The translations under genes were made by a program, and so were the position numbers. The notes under the pieces were generated by a model. That model was given only the letters and a program-made list of their open reading frames with translations, made no database searches and was not told the origin of the DNA. From Paracoccus kondratievae (GTDB lineage: Bacteria; Pseudomonadota; Alphaproteobacteria; Rhodobacterales; Rhodobacteraceae), in the NCBI RefSeq assembly GCF_009301415.1, contig NZ_CP045073.1:496001-560000 (forward strand): a stretch of 64,000 bases of DNA, read 5' to 3'. Of this stretch, positions 55,111 to 64,000 are shown in pieces; position 1 is the stretch's first letter, and the number at the start of each line of letters is the position of its first letter.

Positions 55111-56427
55111 ATGATCCCCCGCTATGCCCGCCCCGAAATGGTCGCCATCTGGTCGCCCGAAACCAAGTTCCGCATCTGGTACGAGATCGAGGCCCATGCC
55201 TGCGACGCCCAGGCCGATCTGGGTGTGATCCCGCGCGAGAATGCCGAGGCCGTCTGGAAAGCAAAAGACGTCGAATTCGACGTCGCCCGCATCGACGAGA
55301 TCGAGGCGGTGACCAAGCATGACGTGATCGCCTTCCTGACCCATCTGGCCGAGCATATCGGCGCCGAAGAGGCGCGCTTTGTCCATCAGGGCATGACCAG
55401 TTCGGACGTGCTCGACACCACGCTGAATGTACAGCTGGTCCGGGCGGCGGACATTCTGCTGGCCGATATGGACAAGGTTCTGGCGGCGCTGAAAAAGCGC
55501 GCCTATGAACATAAGGACACCGTGCGTATCGGTCGCAGCCATGGCATCCATGCCGAGCCGACCACCATGGGCCTGACCTTTGCCCGCTTTTATGCCGAAA
55601 TGGCCCGGGGGCGCGAGCGCCTGCAACGCGCCCGCGAAGAGGTCGCAACCGGCGCGATCTCGGGCGCAGTCGGGACCTTTGCCAATATCGACCCGCGCGT
55701 CGAAGAACATGTCTGCGCGCAGATGGGCCTGCGCCCCGAGCCGATCTCGACCCAGGTCATCCCGCGCGACCGCCACGCGATGTTCTTTGCCACGCTGGGC
55801 GTCATCGCCAGCTCGATCGAAAACATCGCCATCGAAATCCGCCACATGCAGCGTACCGAGGTGCTTGAGGCCGAAGAGTTTTTCAGCCCCGGCCAGAAAG
55901 GCTCGTCGGCGATGCCGCACAAGCGCAACCCGGTGCTGACTGAAAACCTGACCGGCCTTGCCCGGCTGGTGCGCATGGCCGTGATCCCCGCGATGGAGAA
56001 CGTCGCCCTTTGGCATGAACGCGACATCAGCCATTCCTCGGTCGAGCGTGGTATCGCCCCCGACGCCACCATCACGCTGGACTTTGCCCTGAACCGGCTT
56101 GCCGGCGTGGTCGAGAAACTGGTTATCTACCCCGAAAACATGTTGAAAAACCTTAACAAGTTCAAAGGACTGGTTATGTCTCAACGTGTTCTTCTGGCGC
56201 TGACCCAGGCCGGTGTCAGCCGCGAGGACGCCTATCGGCTGGTCCAGCGAAACGCCATGAAAGTCTGGGAACAGGGTGCCGATTTCAAGACCGAGCTGCT
56301 GTCTGATCCCGAAGTGACCGCGGCACTGAGCCCGGCCGAGATCGAAGAGAAGTTCGACCTTGGCTATCACACCAAGCACGTGGACACGATCTTTGCCCGC
56401 GTTTTCGAAGAAAACGGCGCCCATTAA
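55111..56427 (+). CDS. purB: Adenylosuccinate lyase
   Basis: 438 residues of the fumarase/aspartase superfamily. Cleaves adenylosuccinate and SAICAR in purine synthesis. Visible are HQGMTSSDVLDT near residue 90, GRSHGIHAEPTTMG with the catalytic His near 145, and the signature GSSAMPHKRNPVLTEN near 270. Start MIPRYARPEM follows CAGGAG. It lies between glnA and a FliG-like gene on the same strand, with its own upstream gap of 90 bases after the glnA terminator. Confidence 0.97.
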   Translation: MIPRYARPEMVAIWSPETKFRIWYEIEAHACDAQADLGVIPRENAEAVWKAKDVEFDVARIDEIEAVTKHDVIAFLTHLAEHIGAEEARFVHQGMTSSDVLDTTLNVQLVRAADILLADMDKVLAALKKRAYEHKDTVRIGRSHGIHAEPTTMGLTFARFYAEMARGRERLQRAREEVATGAISGAVGTFANIDPRVEEHVCAQMGLRPEPISTQVIPRDRHAMFFATLGVIASSIENIAIEIRHMQRTEVLEAEEFFSPGQKGSSAMPHKRNPVLTENLTGLARLVRMAVIPAMENVALWHERDISHSSVERGIAPDATITLDFALNRLAGVVEKLVIYPENMLKNLNKFKGLVMSQRVLLALTQAGVSREDAYRLVQRNAMKVWEQGADFKTELLSDPEVTAALSPAEIEEKFDLGYHTKHVDTIFARVFEENGAH

Positions 56428-56487
56428 CCCGCAGTTTGTCTTTTGCTGTCAGATTGCCCCCGAAGGTTATGGAATCGGGGGCAATTC

Positions 56488-57546
56488 ATGGGCGTTCCGG
56501 CTATCGGGACGGCGGGTCTAAGCCCGCGGCAAAAGGCAGCGGTGATCGTACGGCTGGTTCTGGCCGAGGGCGAGGACATCGACCTTGCCCGGCTGCCGCA
56601 GGACTTGCAGACAGTGCTGGCTCAGGAAATGGCCCTGATGGGGGTCATCGACAAGCAGACGCGTGACGCCATCGTCGCCGAATTCTGCGACCATCTGGAA
56701 TCGGTGGGCCTGTCTTTCCCGGGCGATATCGACGGGACGCTGGCGCTTCTTGACGGCCACCTGTCGCCCGACACCACCGACCGCTTGCGGCGGCTTGCCG
56801 CCCTGAACGGCACGGGCGACCCCTGGGACCGCATCGCCACATTGACGCCCGAGGTGTTGGCCGAGCTTGCCCGGACCGAGGCGCCCGAAATCGCAGCGGT
56901 GATGTTTTCTAAACTGCCGGTTCCGCGGGCGGCCGAGGTCTTTGCCCTGCTGGACCCGGCCCTGGCCCGGCGTATCGCCTATACGATGTCGCTGACCGGC
57001 GGCATCAGGGCTGATGCGCTGCAACGGATCGGGCGGGCCCTGATCCAGGCGGTCGACGCCCTGCCCCGCCCGGCTATCGAGGGCAAGGCCGACGAAAAGG
57101 TCGGCGCTATCCTGAACTTTTCTCCCTCGCGCATGCGCGACAGCGTACTGGCCGGGCTCGAGGATGATGATGCCGCCTTTGCCGGAGAGGTACGCAAGAC
57201 CATCTTTACCTGGTCGCATATCCCGCGCCGCATTGATCCCCGCGATATTCCCCGCGTCACGCGCGAAGTGGACAATGCCGTGCTGATCAAGGCGCTGGCG
57301 GGCGCGCCCGAGGATGCGCGCGCTACAGTCGATTTCCTGCTTGGCGGACTGCCTTCACGGCTGGCAGAATCGCTGCGCGACGAAATGGAAACCGTTGGTA
57401 AGGTTTCAGCGCAGGATGCAGAAGAGGCGATGGATCAGGTCGTCCTCGCTATCCGGCAGATGGAAGCTTCGGGCGATCTGTTCCTGATCTCGCAGGAAGA
57501 ACAGGACGATGGTCAGGAGACCGAAACAACCGAACCCTCTGCATGA
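56488..57546 (+). CDS. FliG-like protein (flagellar motor switch family), orphan
   Basis: 352 residues from ATG 56488. Residues about 120-220 read like FliG middle domain (VMFSKLPVPRAAEVFALLDP, LARRIAYTMSLTGG, VGAILNFSPSR). Residues 225-340 read like the C-terminal torque domain (FTWSHIPRRIDPRDIPRVTR, EVDNAVLIKALAGAP, LLGGLPSRLAESLRDE). The tail is acidic. No other flagellar gene lies in the window. It may be a remnant motility gene placed outside a flagellar cluster or a diverged paralogue with another role. The start of the family is poorly fixed. Confidence 0.8.
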   Translation: MGVPAIGTAGLSPRQKAAVIVRLVLAEGEDIDLARLPQDLQTVLAQEMALMGVIDKQTRDAIVAEFCDHLESVGLSFPGDIDGTLALLDGHLSPDTTDRLRRLAALNGTGDPWDRIATLTPEVLAELARTEAPEIAAVMFSKLPVPRAAEVFALLDPALARRIAYTMSLTGGIRADALQRIGRALIQAVDALPRPAIEGKADEKVGAILNFSPSRMRDSVLAGLEDDDAAFAGEVRKTIFTWSHIPRRIDPRDIPRVTREVDNAVLIKALAGAPEDARATVDFLLGGLPSRLAESLRDEMETVGKVSAQDAEEAMDQVVLAIRQMEASGDLFLISQEEQDDGQETETTEPSA

Positions 57547-57806
57547 TCGCGCCAGGCAAATGAGCAAGCCAAAGCACCGAACGGGCATATGTCGCGCGGC
57601 ATCCGCCAAGGTTGATACCGAAACCCCACCGCATCGCAGGGACGATCAGAACCGTCTCTGCAAGACGCCAGATCCCGACCTCGGGGGGAAACCAAACCGG
57701 GGCTTGCCTGCCAGAGGCGGCTGCCCTAGCAGAAGGGCGCGGCGTCCGTGCGGGCTCACACCATGGGGCAGAGAACGCGGACAGGAACAATCGCGGAAGG
57801 TATGGC

Positions 57807-57950
57807 ATGACCAATCAGATCGCACTGGTGCTGGGGCTGTTGATCATCGGCCTTTTCGCGGTGGATGCGCTGTTTCTTCATTGGGGCCTGCCGGTGTTTT
57901 TGGGAAAACAGCTCGTCAGCCTGATCGAATATCTCAGCTTCTGGCGTTAG
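57807..57950 (+). CDS. Small single-helix membrane protein upstream of gap
   Basis: 47 residues: MTNQIALVLGLLIIGLFAVD begins one membrane helix, followed by FLHWGLPVFLGKQLV and the aromatic end YLSFWR. GGAAGG precedes the ATG by 6 bases. Similar tiny proteins with a helix and a terminal FWR sit before GAPDH genes in related bacteria, to my knowledge. Function unknown; perhaps an inner-membrane microprotein linked to central metabolism. The frame is open further upstream, but only this part has a ribosome site and sensible composition. Confidence 0.7.
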   Translation: MTNQIALVLGLLIIGLFAVDALFLHWGLPVFLGKQLVSLIEYLSFWR

Positions 57951-58147
57951 ACGCCACGCCGGGGCGATTCGTTCCATCTGCTTCCAATCGGGCGGCGGGC
58001 CGCATGAATGGGCATGGCTGCGTCCCTTTCCGCGCCTCTTCAGCAACAGGTCTTGCGACCTTGTGCAGAGATTTCGCGCCACGGCATCGGATTTTCGGCT
58101 GGGTTAGCGCCCCCATTGGTTTCTGGCATTTGCATTTACCCGGCAAT

Positions 58148-58167
58148 GCGGGCTATTTGCAGCCCGC
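58148..58167 (+). promoter_or_regulatory. Perfect hairpin in the gap leader
   Basis: GCGGGCT-ATTTGC-AGCCCGC: seven-base stem and six-base loop, ending 26 bases before the GAPDH start codon and without a T run. It could protect the mRNA 5' end, end transcription from the small gene in part, or be a protein site. Confidence 0.4.
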
Positions 58168-58193
58168 AACATCATCAGCGGCGGAGGACACAC

Positions 58194-59195
<1,002 letters not shown>

Positions 59196-59246
59196 GGATT
59201 GTCGGCCAGCGTCGGACAACCGTCGCAGGTCAGCCTGAGAAGATGG

Positions 59247-59276
59247 AACGCGCCCGACATAACTGGGCGCGTTTTT
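59247..59276 (+). terminator. Rho-independent terminator after gap
   Basis: AACGCGCCC and GGGCGCGTT form a nine-base perfect stem with a nine-base loop, followed by TTT and further T/A. It lies 52 bases after the stop codon. Confidence 0.8.
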
Positions 59277-59324
59277 CATTTTCGCGTCTCATCATGCCCG
59301 GCCAGGAACCGGGCAGGGCCAGGA

Positions 59325-59636
59325 TCAGTTTTTGCGTGACAGGCGGCGCATATTCGCCCGCGTGCGCCGACGATACGGCAACAGCGCCGCCGCCATGACC
59401 CGATCCGCGCGCTCGCCCCGTCCGGCCGCACGCAACGCTGCATGTAGCGCCTCGGATGCGGCATTGGCTTTTTCCATCACCATACGCTGAGGCTCAGAGG
59501 CATCTTGCGGCACCATGCCCATCAGCCCGGCCGTGCGCAATGCGATGACCATCTGTGCCTCCCAGGTCATGCGCGCCATCTGCTGCCAAAGCTGCAGCGT
59601 CTGCATCGCCGACCTATTCATCATTCCGAAACCCAT
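59325..59636 (-). CDS. Small conserved protein, phasin-like helical ('antifreeze protein' family name)
   Basis: 103 residues from ATG 59636 with GAGGAAG upstream. Met- and Ala-rich, predicted helical throughout: MQTLQLWQQMARMTWEAQMV, then EANAASEALHAALRAAG-like repeats and a very basic tail (YRRRTRANMRRLSRKN). Rhodobacterales homologues are often labelled antifreeze protein without evidence. Amphipathic helices and a basic end would also suit a granule- or DNA-binding role. It converges with gap and diverges from pyrC. Confidence 0.65.
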   Translation of the reverse strand: MGFGMMNRSAMQTLQLWQQMARMTWEAQMVIALRTAGLMGMVPQDASEPQRMVMEKANAASEALHAALRAAGRGERADRVMAAALLPYRRRTRANMRRLSRKN

Positions 59637-59762
59637 CACGACTTCCTCTGAAACAGCGGGTAGGCAGAAAAATTTGCTCCTATCGCGGGCAAAAGCCAAG
59701 AGGTTCCTTGCAGCCGCCTTTGCCCTATGGCCATGAAGCCGCACCCGGTATAGAGGGGAATC

Positions 59763-60806
59763 ATGACCACATCCGTAACTATCCGACGCCCCGACGACTG
59801 GCATCTGCATCTGCGCGACGGCGCCATGCTGCAGGCAGTGGCTTCTTTTTCCGGCCATTTTGGCCGGGCGATCATCATGCCGAATCTGGTGCCGCCGGTG
59901 GTGACCGGCGCGCAGGCTGCAGCCTATCGCGACCGTATCCAGGCGGCGCTGCCGGGAAAAGTGACGTTACGTCCCTTGATGACGCTTTATCTGACCGAGG
60001 CCACCGATCCCGCCGACGTGGTTGTGGCCCACGCGCAGGGAATCATCTCGGCGGTCAAGCTGTATCCGGCCGGGGCAACGACCAATTCTGCCTCGGGCGT
60101 GCGCGATTTCGACAAGGTGCGCCCTGTCCTGGACGCCATGGCCGAGGCGGGAATTCCCCTGCTTTTCCATGGCGAGGTCACCGATCCGTCAGTGGATATA
60201 TTCGACCGCGAGGCGGTGTTCATCGACCGCGTTCTTGACCCGATCCGCCGCGCCACCCCCGGCCTGCGTGTGGTAATGGAACATATCACCACCTCGGACG
60301 GGGTTGATTACGTCCTGGGTAACGAGAGTATCGGCGCGACCATCACCACCCACCACCTGATCATCAACCGCAACCATATCCTCGCAGGGGGTATCCGGCC
60401 GCATTACTATTGCCTGCCCGTCGCCAAGCGCGAAACCCACCGGCTGGCGTTGCGCAAGGCGGCGACCTCGGGTGATGGGCGTTTCTTCCTTGGCACCGAC
60501 TCGGCGCCGCACCCTGACCGCGCCAAGGAATCGGCCTGCGGTTGCGCCGGCTGCTTTACCGCGCCGAACACCATGTCGATCCTTGCGCAAGTGTTCGAGG
60601 AGGAGGGAGCGCTTGAGCAGCTTGAGGCCTTTACCTCGCTCAATGGCGCAGCTTTCTACGGCATTGCCCCGAATGAGGACCGCATCCGGCTGGTCCGGCG
60701 CGACACCCCTGCCGAATACCCCACCCATATCCCCGCCGGAGACGAGACCGTCACCGTCTTTGACCCCGGCTTCCCGCTTTACTGGCACGTTGAGGACCCC
60801 GCATGA
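59763..60806 (+). CDS. pyrC: Dihydroorotase
   Basis: 347 residues, class II (E. coli-type) enzyme. Metal site [13 protein letters not shown] at residue 10, [16 protein letters not shown] with the carboxylated Lys near 98, [13 protein letters not shown] and [10 protein letters not shown] near 245. Closes carbamoyl-aspartate to dihydroorotate in pyrimidine synthesis. The stop overlaps the pyrE start by 4 bases. Confidence 0.97.
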   Translation: MTTSVTIRRPDDWHLHLRDGAMLQAVASFSGHFGRAIIMPNLVPPVVTGAQAAAYRDRIQAALPGKVTLRPLMTLYLTEATDPADVVVAHAQGIISAVKLYPAGATTNSASGVRDFDKVRPVLDAMAEAGIPLLFHGEVTDPSVDIFDREAVFIDRVLDPIRRATPGLRVVMEHITTSDGVDYVLGNESIGATITTHHLIINRNHILAGGIRPHYYCLPVAKRETHRLALRKAATSGDGRFFLGTDSAPHPDRAKESACGCAGCFTAPNTMSILAQVFEEEGALEQLEAFTSLNGAAFYGIAPNEDRIRLVRRDTPAEYPTHIPAGDETVTVFDPGFPLYWHVEDPA

Positions 60807-61474
60807 CCCTGCCCTTTCCCCCGCATGAGGAAATCGCCCGGCTGACCGCGCGCATGCTGCTGGAGATCAAGGCGGTTCATTTCAACGCCGCCGAGCCCTT
60901 TACCTATGCTTCGGGGCTGAAGGGGCCGACCTATATCGATTGCCGCAAGCTGATCAGCTTTCCGCGCATCCGCTCGACGCTGATGGATTTCATGGCCGCG
61001 ACCGTACTGCGCGAGGCCGGTTTTGCCGCCTTTGATAACGTCGCCGGGGGTGAGACGGCGGGCATCCCCTTTGCCGCATGGGTCGCCGAACGGCTTGAAC
61101 TGCCGATGACCTATGTGCGCAAAAAGCCCAAAGGCTATGGCCGCAACGCCCGGATCGAAGGGGCGATGACCGAAGGCCAGCGCGTGCTTCTGGTCGAGGA
61201 TCTGACCACCGACGGCGGCTCGAAGCTAAGCTTTGTCGATGCCATCCGCGAAACCGGCGCGACCTGCGGGCATACGGCGGTGGTGTTCTACTACGACATC
61301 TTCCCCGAGACCGAGCAGCGTTTGGCCGATCATGGCGTCAAGCTGCACTATCTCTGCACCTGGTGGGACGTGCTGGCCGAGGCCAAAGCGCAAGGTTTTT
61401 ACGACACCGGAACGCTGGCCGAGGTCGAGAAATTCCTGACCGATCCGCGTGCCTGGCAGGCAGCCCACCCCTGA
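60803..61474 (+). CDS. pyrE: Orotate phosphoribosyltransferase
   Basis: 223 residues. Makes OMP from orotate and PRPP. Seen are [19 protein letters not shown] near residue 20, [17 protein letters not shown] near 105 and the PRPP loop [15 protein letters not shown] near 130. Translationally coupled to pyrC. A strong hairpin follows. Confidence 0.97.
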   Translation: MTLPFPPHEEIARLTARMLLEIKAVHFNAAEPFTYASGLKGPTYIDCRKLISFPRIRSTLMDFMAATVLREAGFAAFDNVAGGETAGIPFAAWVAERLELPMTYVRKKPKGYGRNARIEGAMTEGQRVLLVEDLTTDGGSKLSFVDAIRETGATCGHTAVVFYYDIFPETEQRLADHGVKLHYLCTWWDVLAEAKAQGFYDTGTLAEVEKFLTDPRAWQAAHP

Positions 61475-61523
61475 TCCGGCACGGTCGCCTGACGGTACCG
61501 CCGGAATAACCCTTCGTCAAAAA

Positions 61524-61565
61524 ACCGGGTTGGCGCCCATCAGCGCCAGCCCGGTGCGGGTTTTT
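61524..61565 (+). terminator. Strong terminator after pyrE
   Basis: ACCGGGTTGGCGC pairs with GCGCCAGCCCGGT (13 bp, one T-G pair) around a six-base loop. A second small CCCG/CGGG hairpin runs directly into TTTTT. Confidence 0.8.
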
Positions 61566-61711
61566 CTGCTATACCAGTAACCAGTTGCCCCTTTCGTCAG
61601 CGCAGGGGGCGGCTTTTCGCCTAGCCTTGGCCGGCCCTACAACGCCGTAGACCCGGCCCTTCATAAGGTGGATAACGATGCCCACCGAGTCGAATATCCG
61701 GAGCTGATGGG

Positions 61712-63211
61712 ATGAGCGAGTTACGCGCCGTTGAGATCAGAAAGCCCGGCGAAATCGCCGAGGCCGCAGCCGAGCAAGCAGTACCGTTCTCGATCGAGGC
61801 CGAGCAGCAGCTTCTTGGCGCGCTCCTGACCAATAACGAGGTTTATGACCACGTTTCGCGCATCGTTCAGGCCAAGCATTTCTACGACCCTGTCCACCGC
61901 CGCATCTATGAAATCTGCGCCGAGCGCATCGCCCGCAACGCGCTGGCCAGCCCGGTGACCATCAAGGCGTTCATGGAACATGACGCCGGGCTTAAGGAGC
62001 TGGGCGGACCGGCCTATCTGGCCCGTCTTGCCGGAGCGGCGATCTCATCCCACGCCGCGCGCGACTATGCGCAAATGATCCGGGAATTCGCCCTGCGGCG
62101 CGAGCTGATCTCGCTGGGGCAGGATATCTCGTCCCGCGCGGCGACCATCGCAGTCGATGATTCCGCCGAAGAGCAGATCAAAGAGGCCGAGCAGGTGCTT
62201 TACAAGCTCGGCGAACAGGGCGTGGCCGAGCGTGGTTTCCAAAGCTTCCTTGCCGCGGTGACGGGCGCGCTGAACGCCGCCAATGCCGCTTTCAGCCGTG
62301 GCGGCGGGCTGTCGGGCATTTCGACCGGGCTGATCGACCTTGACCACAAGATGGGCGGGTTGAACCGTTCGGACCTGATCATCCTTGCCGGGCGGCCCTC
62401 GATGGGGAAAACCTCGCTGGCAACCAACATTGCCTTTAACGTCGCGCGGGCGCATCGGCTGGGCGAACTGCCCGACGGCACCCATGGCACGGTTGCGGGC
62501 GGTGTCGTCGGCTTCTTCAGCCTTGAGATGTCGGCCGAGCAGCTCGCCGCACGTATCCTTTCCGAGGCCGCCGAAGTACCAAGCGAGGCGATCCGCCGCG
62601 GCGACATGACCGAGGATGAGTTTCGCCGCTTTGTCAAAGCAGCCCACGATCTGCAAAACTGCCCGCTTTACATCGACGACACCCCGGCGCTGCCGATCAA
62701 CCAGCTTGCCGCCCGTGCCCGCAAGCTTAAGCGCACCATGGGGCTGGATCTGCTGATCGTCGACTATTTGCAACTGCTGCGCGCCACCTCGGCCAAGGAC
62801 AGCCGCGTCAATGAGGTGAGCGAGATCACCCAGGGCCTAAAGGCTGTCGCCAAAGAGCTGGACATCCCCGTCATCGCCCTGTCGCAGCTGTCCCGTCAGG
62901 TCGAGTCGCGCGACGACAAGCGCCCACAGCTTTCTGACCTGCGCGAATCCGGCAGTATCGAACAGGACGCTGATATCGTCATGTTCGTCTTCCGTGAGGA
63001 GTATTACCGCGAGCGCGAAAAGCCCGCCGATCACGATCTGGACAAGATGGCCTCCTGGCAACAGATCATGGAGGCCTGCCATGGCAAAGCCGAAGTGATC
63101 ATCGGCAAGCAGCGCCACGGTCCCATCGGCACGGTCGAGCTGTCCTTTGAGGGCCGCTTCACCCGCTTTGGCAATCTGGAAAAACACCGCAGTTGGGACC
63201 GGTCTGAATGA
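61712..63211 (+). CDS. dnaB: Replicative DNA helicase
   Basis: 499 residues. N-terminal DnaB domain (FSIEAEQQLLGALLTNNEVY near residue 27), linker, then the RecA-like ATPase domain: Walker A GRPSMGKTSLATNIA near 227, Walker B LLIVDYLQLLRA near 350, and ALSQLSRQVESR. The final part QRHGPIGTVELSFEGRFTRF is standard. Hexameric helicase at the fork. No intein is present. Start ATG follows GGAG; the stop overlaps the next gene (ATGA). Confidence 0.97.
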   Translation: MSELRAVEIRKPGEIAEAAAEQAVPFSIEAEQQLLGALLTNNEVYDHVSRIVQAKHFYDPVHRRIYEICAERIARNALASPVTIKAFMEHDAGLKELGGPAYLARLAGAAISSHAARDYAQMIREFALRRELISLGQDISSRAATIAVDDSAEEQIKEAEQVLYKLGEQGVAERGFQSFLAAVTGALNAANAAFSRGGGLSGISTGLIDLDHKMGGLNRSDLIILAGRPSMGKTSLATNIAFNVARAHRLGELPDGTHGTVAGGVVGFFSLEMSAEQLAARILSEAAEVPSEAIRRGDMTEDEFRRFVKAAHDLQNCPLYIDDTPALPINQLAARARKLKRTMGLDLLIVDYLQLLRATSAKDSRVNEVSEITQGLKAVAKELDIPVIALSQLSRQVESRDDKRPQLSDLRESGSIEQDADIVMFVFREEYYREREKPADHDLDKMASWQQIMEACHGKAEVIIGKQRHGPIGTVELSFEGRFTRFGNLEKHRSWDRSE

Positions 63212-63570
63212 ACCTGCCCGTCTCTGTGACGACGATCGGTCTGCTGACCGCATCAAACCTGTTCATGACGGTCGCCTGGTACGGGCATCTGAAGTTCAAG
63301 GCCACGCCCCTTTTTCTGGTCATTCTGATCAGCTGGGGCATTGCCTTTTTCGAATATGTCCTGCAGGTGCCCGCAAACCGTATCGGCTACGGCCATTTCA
63401 GCGCCGCCCAGCTAAAGACCATCCAAGAGGTGATCAGCCTGTCGGTCTTTGTGCTGTTTTCTTGGGTGTGGCTTGGCGAAAAGCTGACCTGGAACGTGGC
63501 GGCGGGCTTTGCCTGCATCTGTCTTGGCGCCTTTCTGATCTTTCACAATTTCGGCGGTTCGGGCCATTAA
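63208..63570 (+). CDS. DUF486/DMT-like small membrane protein
   Basis: 120 residues with four membrane helices. VAWYGHLKFKATPLFLVILI, AFFEYVLQVPANRIGYG and VLFSWVWLGEKLTWN are the typical blocks of the DUF486 family, half-size relatives of drug/metabolite transporters that probably work as dimers. It overlaps dnaB by 4 bases. Substrate unknown. Confidence 0.88.
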   Translation: MNLPVSVTTIGLLTASNLFMTVAWYGHLKFKATPLFLVILISWGIAFFEYVLQVPANRIGYGHFSAAQLKTIQEVISLSVFVLFSWVWLGEKLTWNVAAGFACICLGAFLIFHNFGGSGH

Positions 63571-63634
63571 ATCTGACAGGGCCGTGTCAAACAGCCGATT
63601 GCCTTTGCCCGCCTAGAGGGGCAAAGGTGCGTGC

Positions 63635-64000
63635 ATGAACAGCATGGCTTCCCCCAGCCCGCGCCGTCCCAGCATTCTGACCCTGGTCTCGATCTCGGCG
63701 GCGGGCGCCCTTTCGATGAATATCTTCCTGCCCTCGCTGCCGGCCATGGCGCGGGATTTTGGCGTGGAATACGGCTTCATGCAGCTTTCCGTCTCGGCCT
63801 TTCTTGGGGTCAGCGCGGTGCTGCAACTGCTTTGCGGCCCGATCAGCGACCGCTTTGGCCGCCGCCCTGTCGTGCTTGGATCATTTGCGATCTTTCTGCT
63901 TGCGACTATCGGGGCGCTGCTTGCACCGACTGCGGGCTGGTTCATGCTGTTCCGGCTAATTCAGGCGGTGGTGACCACCGGCTTTGTCATCAGCCGCGCC
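63635..64000 (+). CDS. MFS multidrug efflux transporter (Bcr/CflA type), N-terminal part
   Basis: 122 residues before the window ends. Helix 1 (ILTLVSISAAGALSMNIFLP), SLPAMARDFGV, then the MFS motif A GPISDRFGRRPVVLGS near residue 75 and helices 3-4. The pattern matches Bcr/CflA proton-driven drug exporters. GAGGGGCAAAGG precedes the ATG. The C-terminal two thirds lie outside. Confidence 0.85.
   Translation, partial: MNSMASPSPRRPSILTLVSISAAGALSMNIFLPSLPAMARDFGVEYGFMQLSVSAFLGVSAVLQLLCGPISDRFGRRPVVLGSFAIFLLATIGALLAPTAGWFMLFRLIQAVVTTGFVISRA

Noticed and set aside
57449-57814. Minus-strand frame between the FliG-like and small membrane protein genes
   Set aside because: It overlaps the end of the FliG-like gene and has no motif or ribosome site.

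Overview
The window looks like chromosomal DNA of a high-GC alphaproteobacterium of the Rhodobacteraceae, most likely Paracoccus or a close relative. The basis is the glnB-glnA pair, the orphan FliG-like gene behind purB, the tiny membrane protein just upstream of a class I GAPDH gene, the pyrC-pyrE overlap, and the protein sequences in general. This placement comes from reading the sequence, not from a database search.

Layout. 0-4 kb: end of a siderophore uptake locus (FecCD-type permease, TonB-dependent receptor) beside a divergent TetR gene, then a nitroreductase-like gene. 4.3-13.5 kb: a YtcJ-type amidohydrolase with a CobW GTPase, a divergent LysR regulator, and a complete five-gene Dpp/Opp-type ABC importer. 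13.5-14.6 kb: a MarR gene divergent from a frameshifted small membrane protein. 14.6-22.2 kb: an extracytoplasmic thiol-redox block (DsbD, a membrane-anchored TlpA, three DsbA-like proteins), an OmpR-type two-component system and an L,D-transpeptidase. PmrA/QseB-like direct repeats sit in front of the divergent dsbD operon and regulator gene, and between the transpeptidase and the third DsbA gene. 22.2-27.3 kb: an AbgT-type transporter broken by an in-frame stop, its M20 amidohydrolase partner, a LysR regulator and an aminotransferase.

27.9-44.2 kb is a large divergent carbohydrate or polyol locus. Leftward are two complete sugar ABC importers (one RbsB/MglA-like, one FrcBCA-like), two SDR dehydrogenases, a GldA-type dehydrogenase, an FGGY kinase and a HAD phosphatase. 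Rightward are a cupin-type phosphoglucose isomerase, a shikimate-dehydrogenase-like protein, an UlaG-like metallo-hydrolase, an RpiR regulator and a GlcD-like FAD oxidase. I do not know a described pathway with this set. An FMN glutamate-synthase-like protein follows.

46.3-51.4 kb is a degraded mobile island ending at a tRNA-Leu(UAG) gene. It holds two broken IS5-family transposases, a phage HK97-gp10-like gene, fragments of an integrase and of a BRCT-type protein, and a polymorphic toxin module: an HxxD (Ntox15/Tde-like) nuclease toxin domain with two tandem GAD-like/DUF1851 immunity proteins. The immunity region is visibly poorer in GC than its surroundings.

51.4-64 kb is core genome: nnr, glnB-glnA, purB, fliG-like, gap, pyrC-pyrE, dnaB, a DUF486 protein and the start of an MFS efflux gene. 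The strongest candidates for new biology are the toxin/immunity island, the two-component/thiol-redox regulon with its repeated boxes, and the unassigned sugar pathway.
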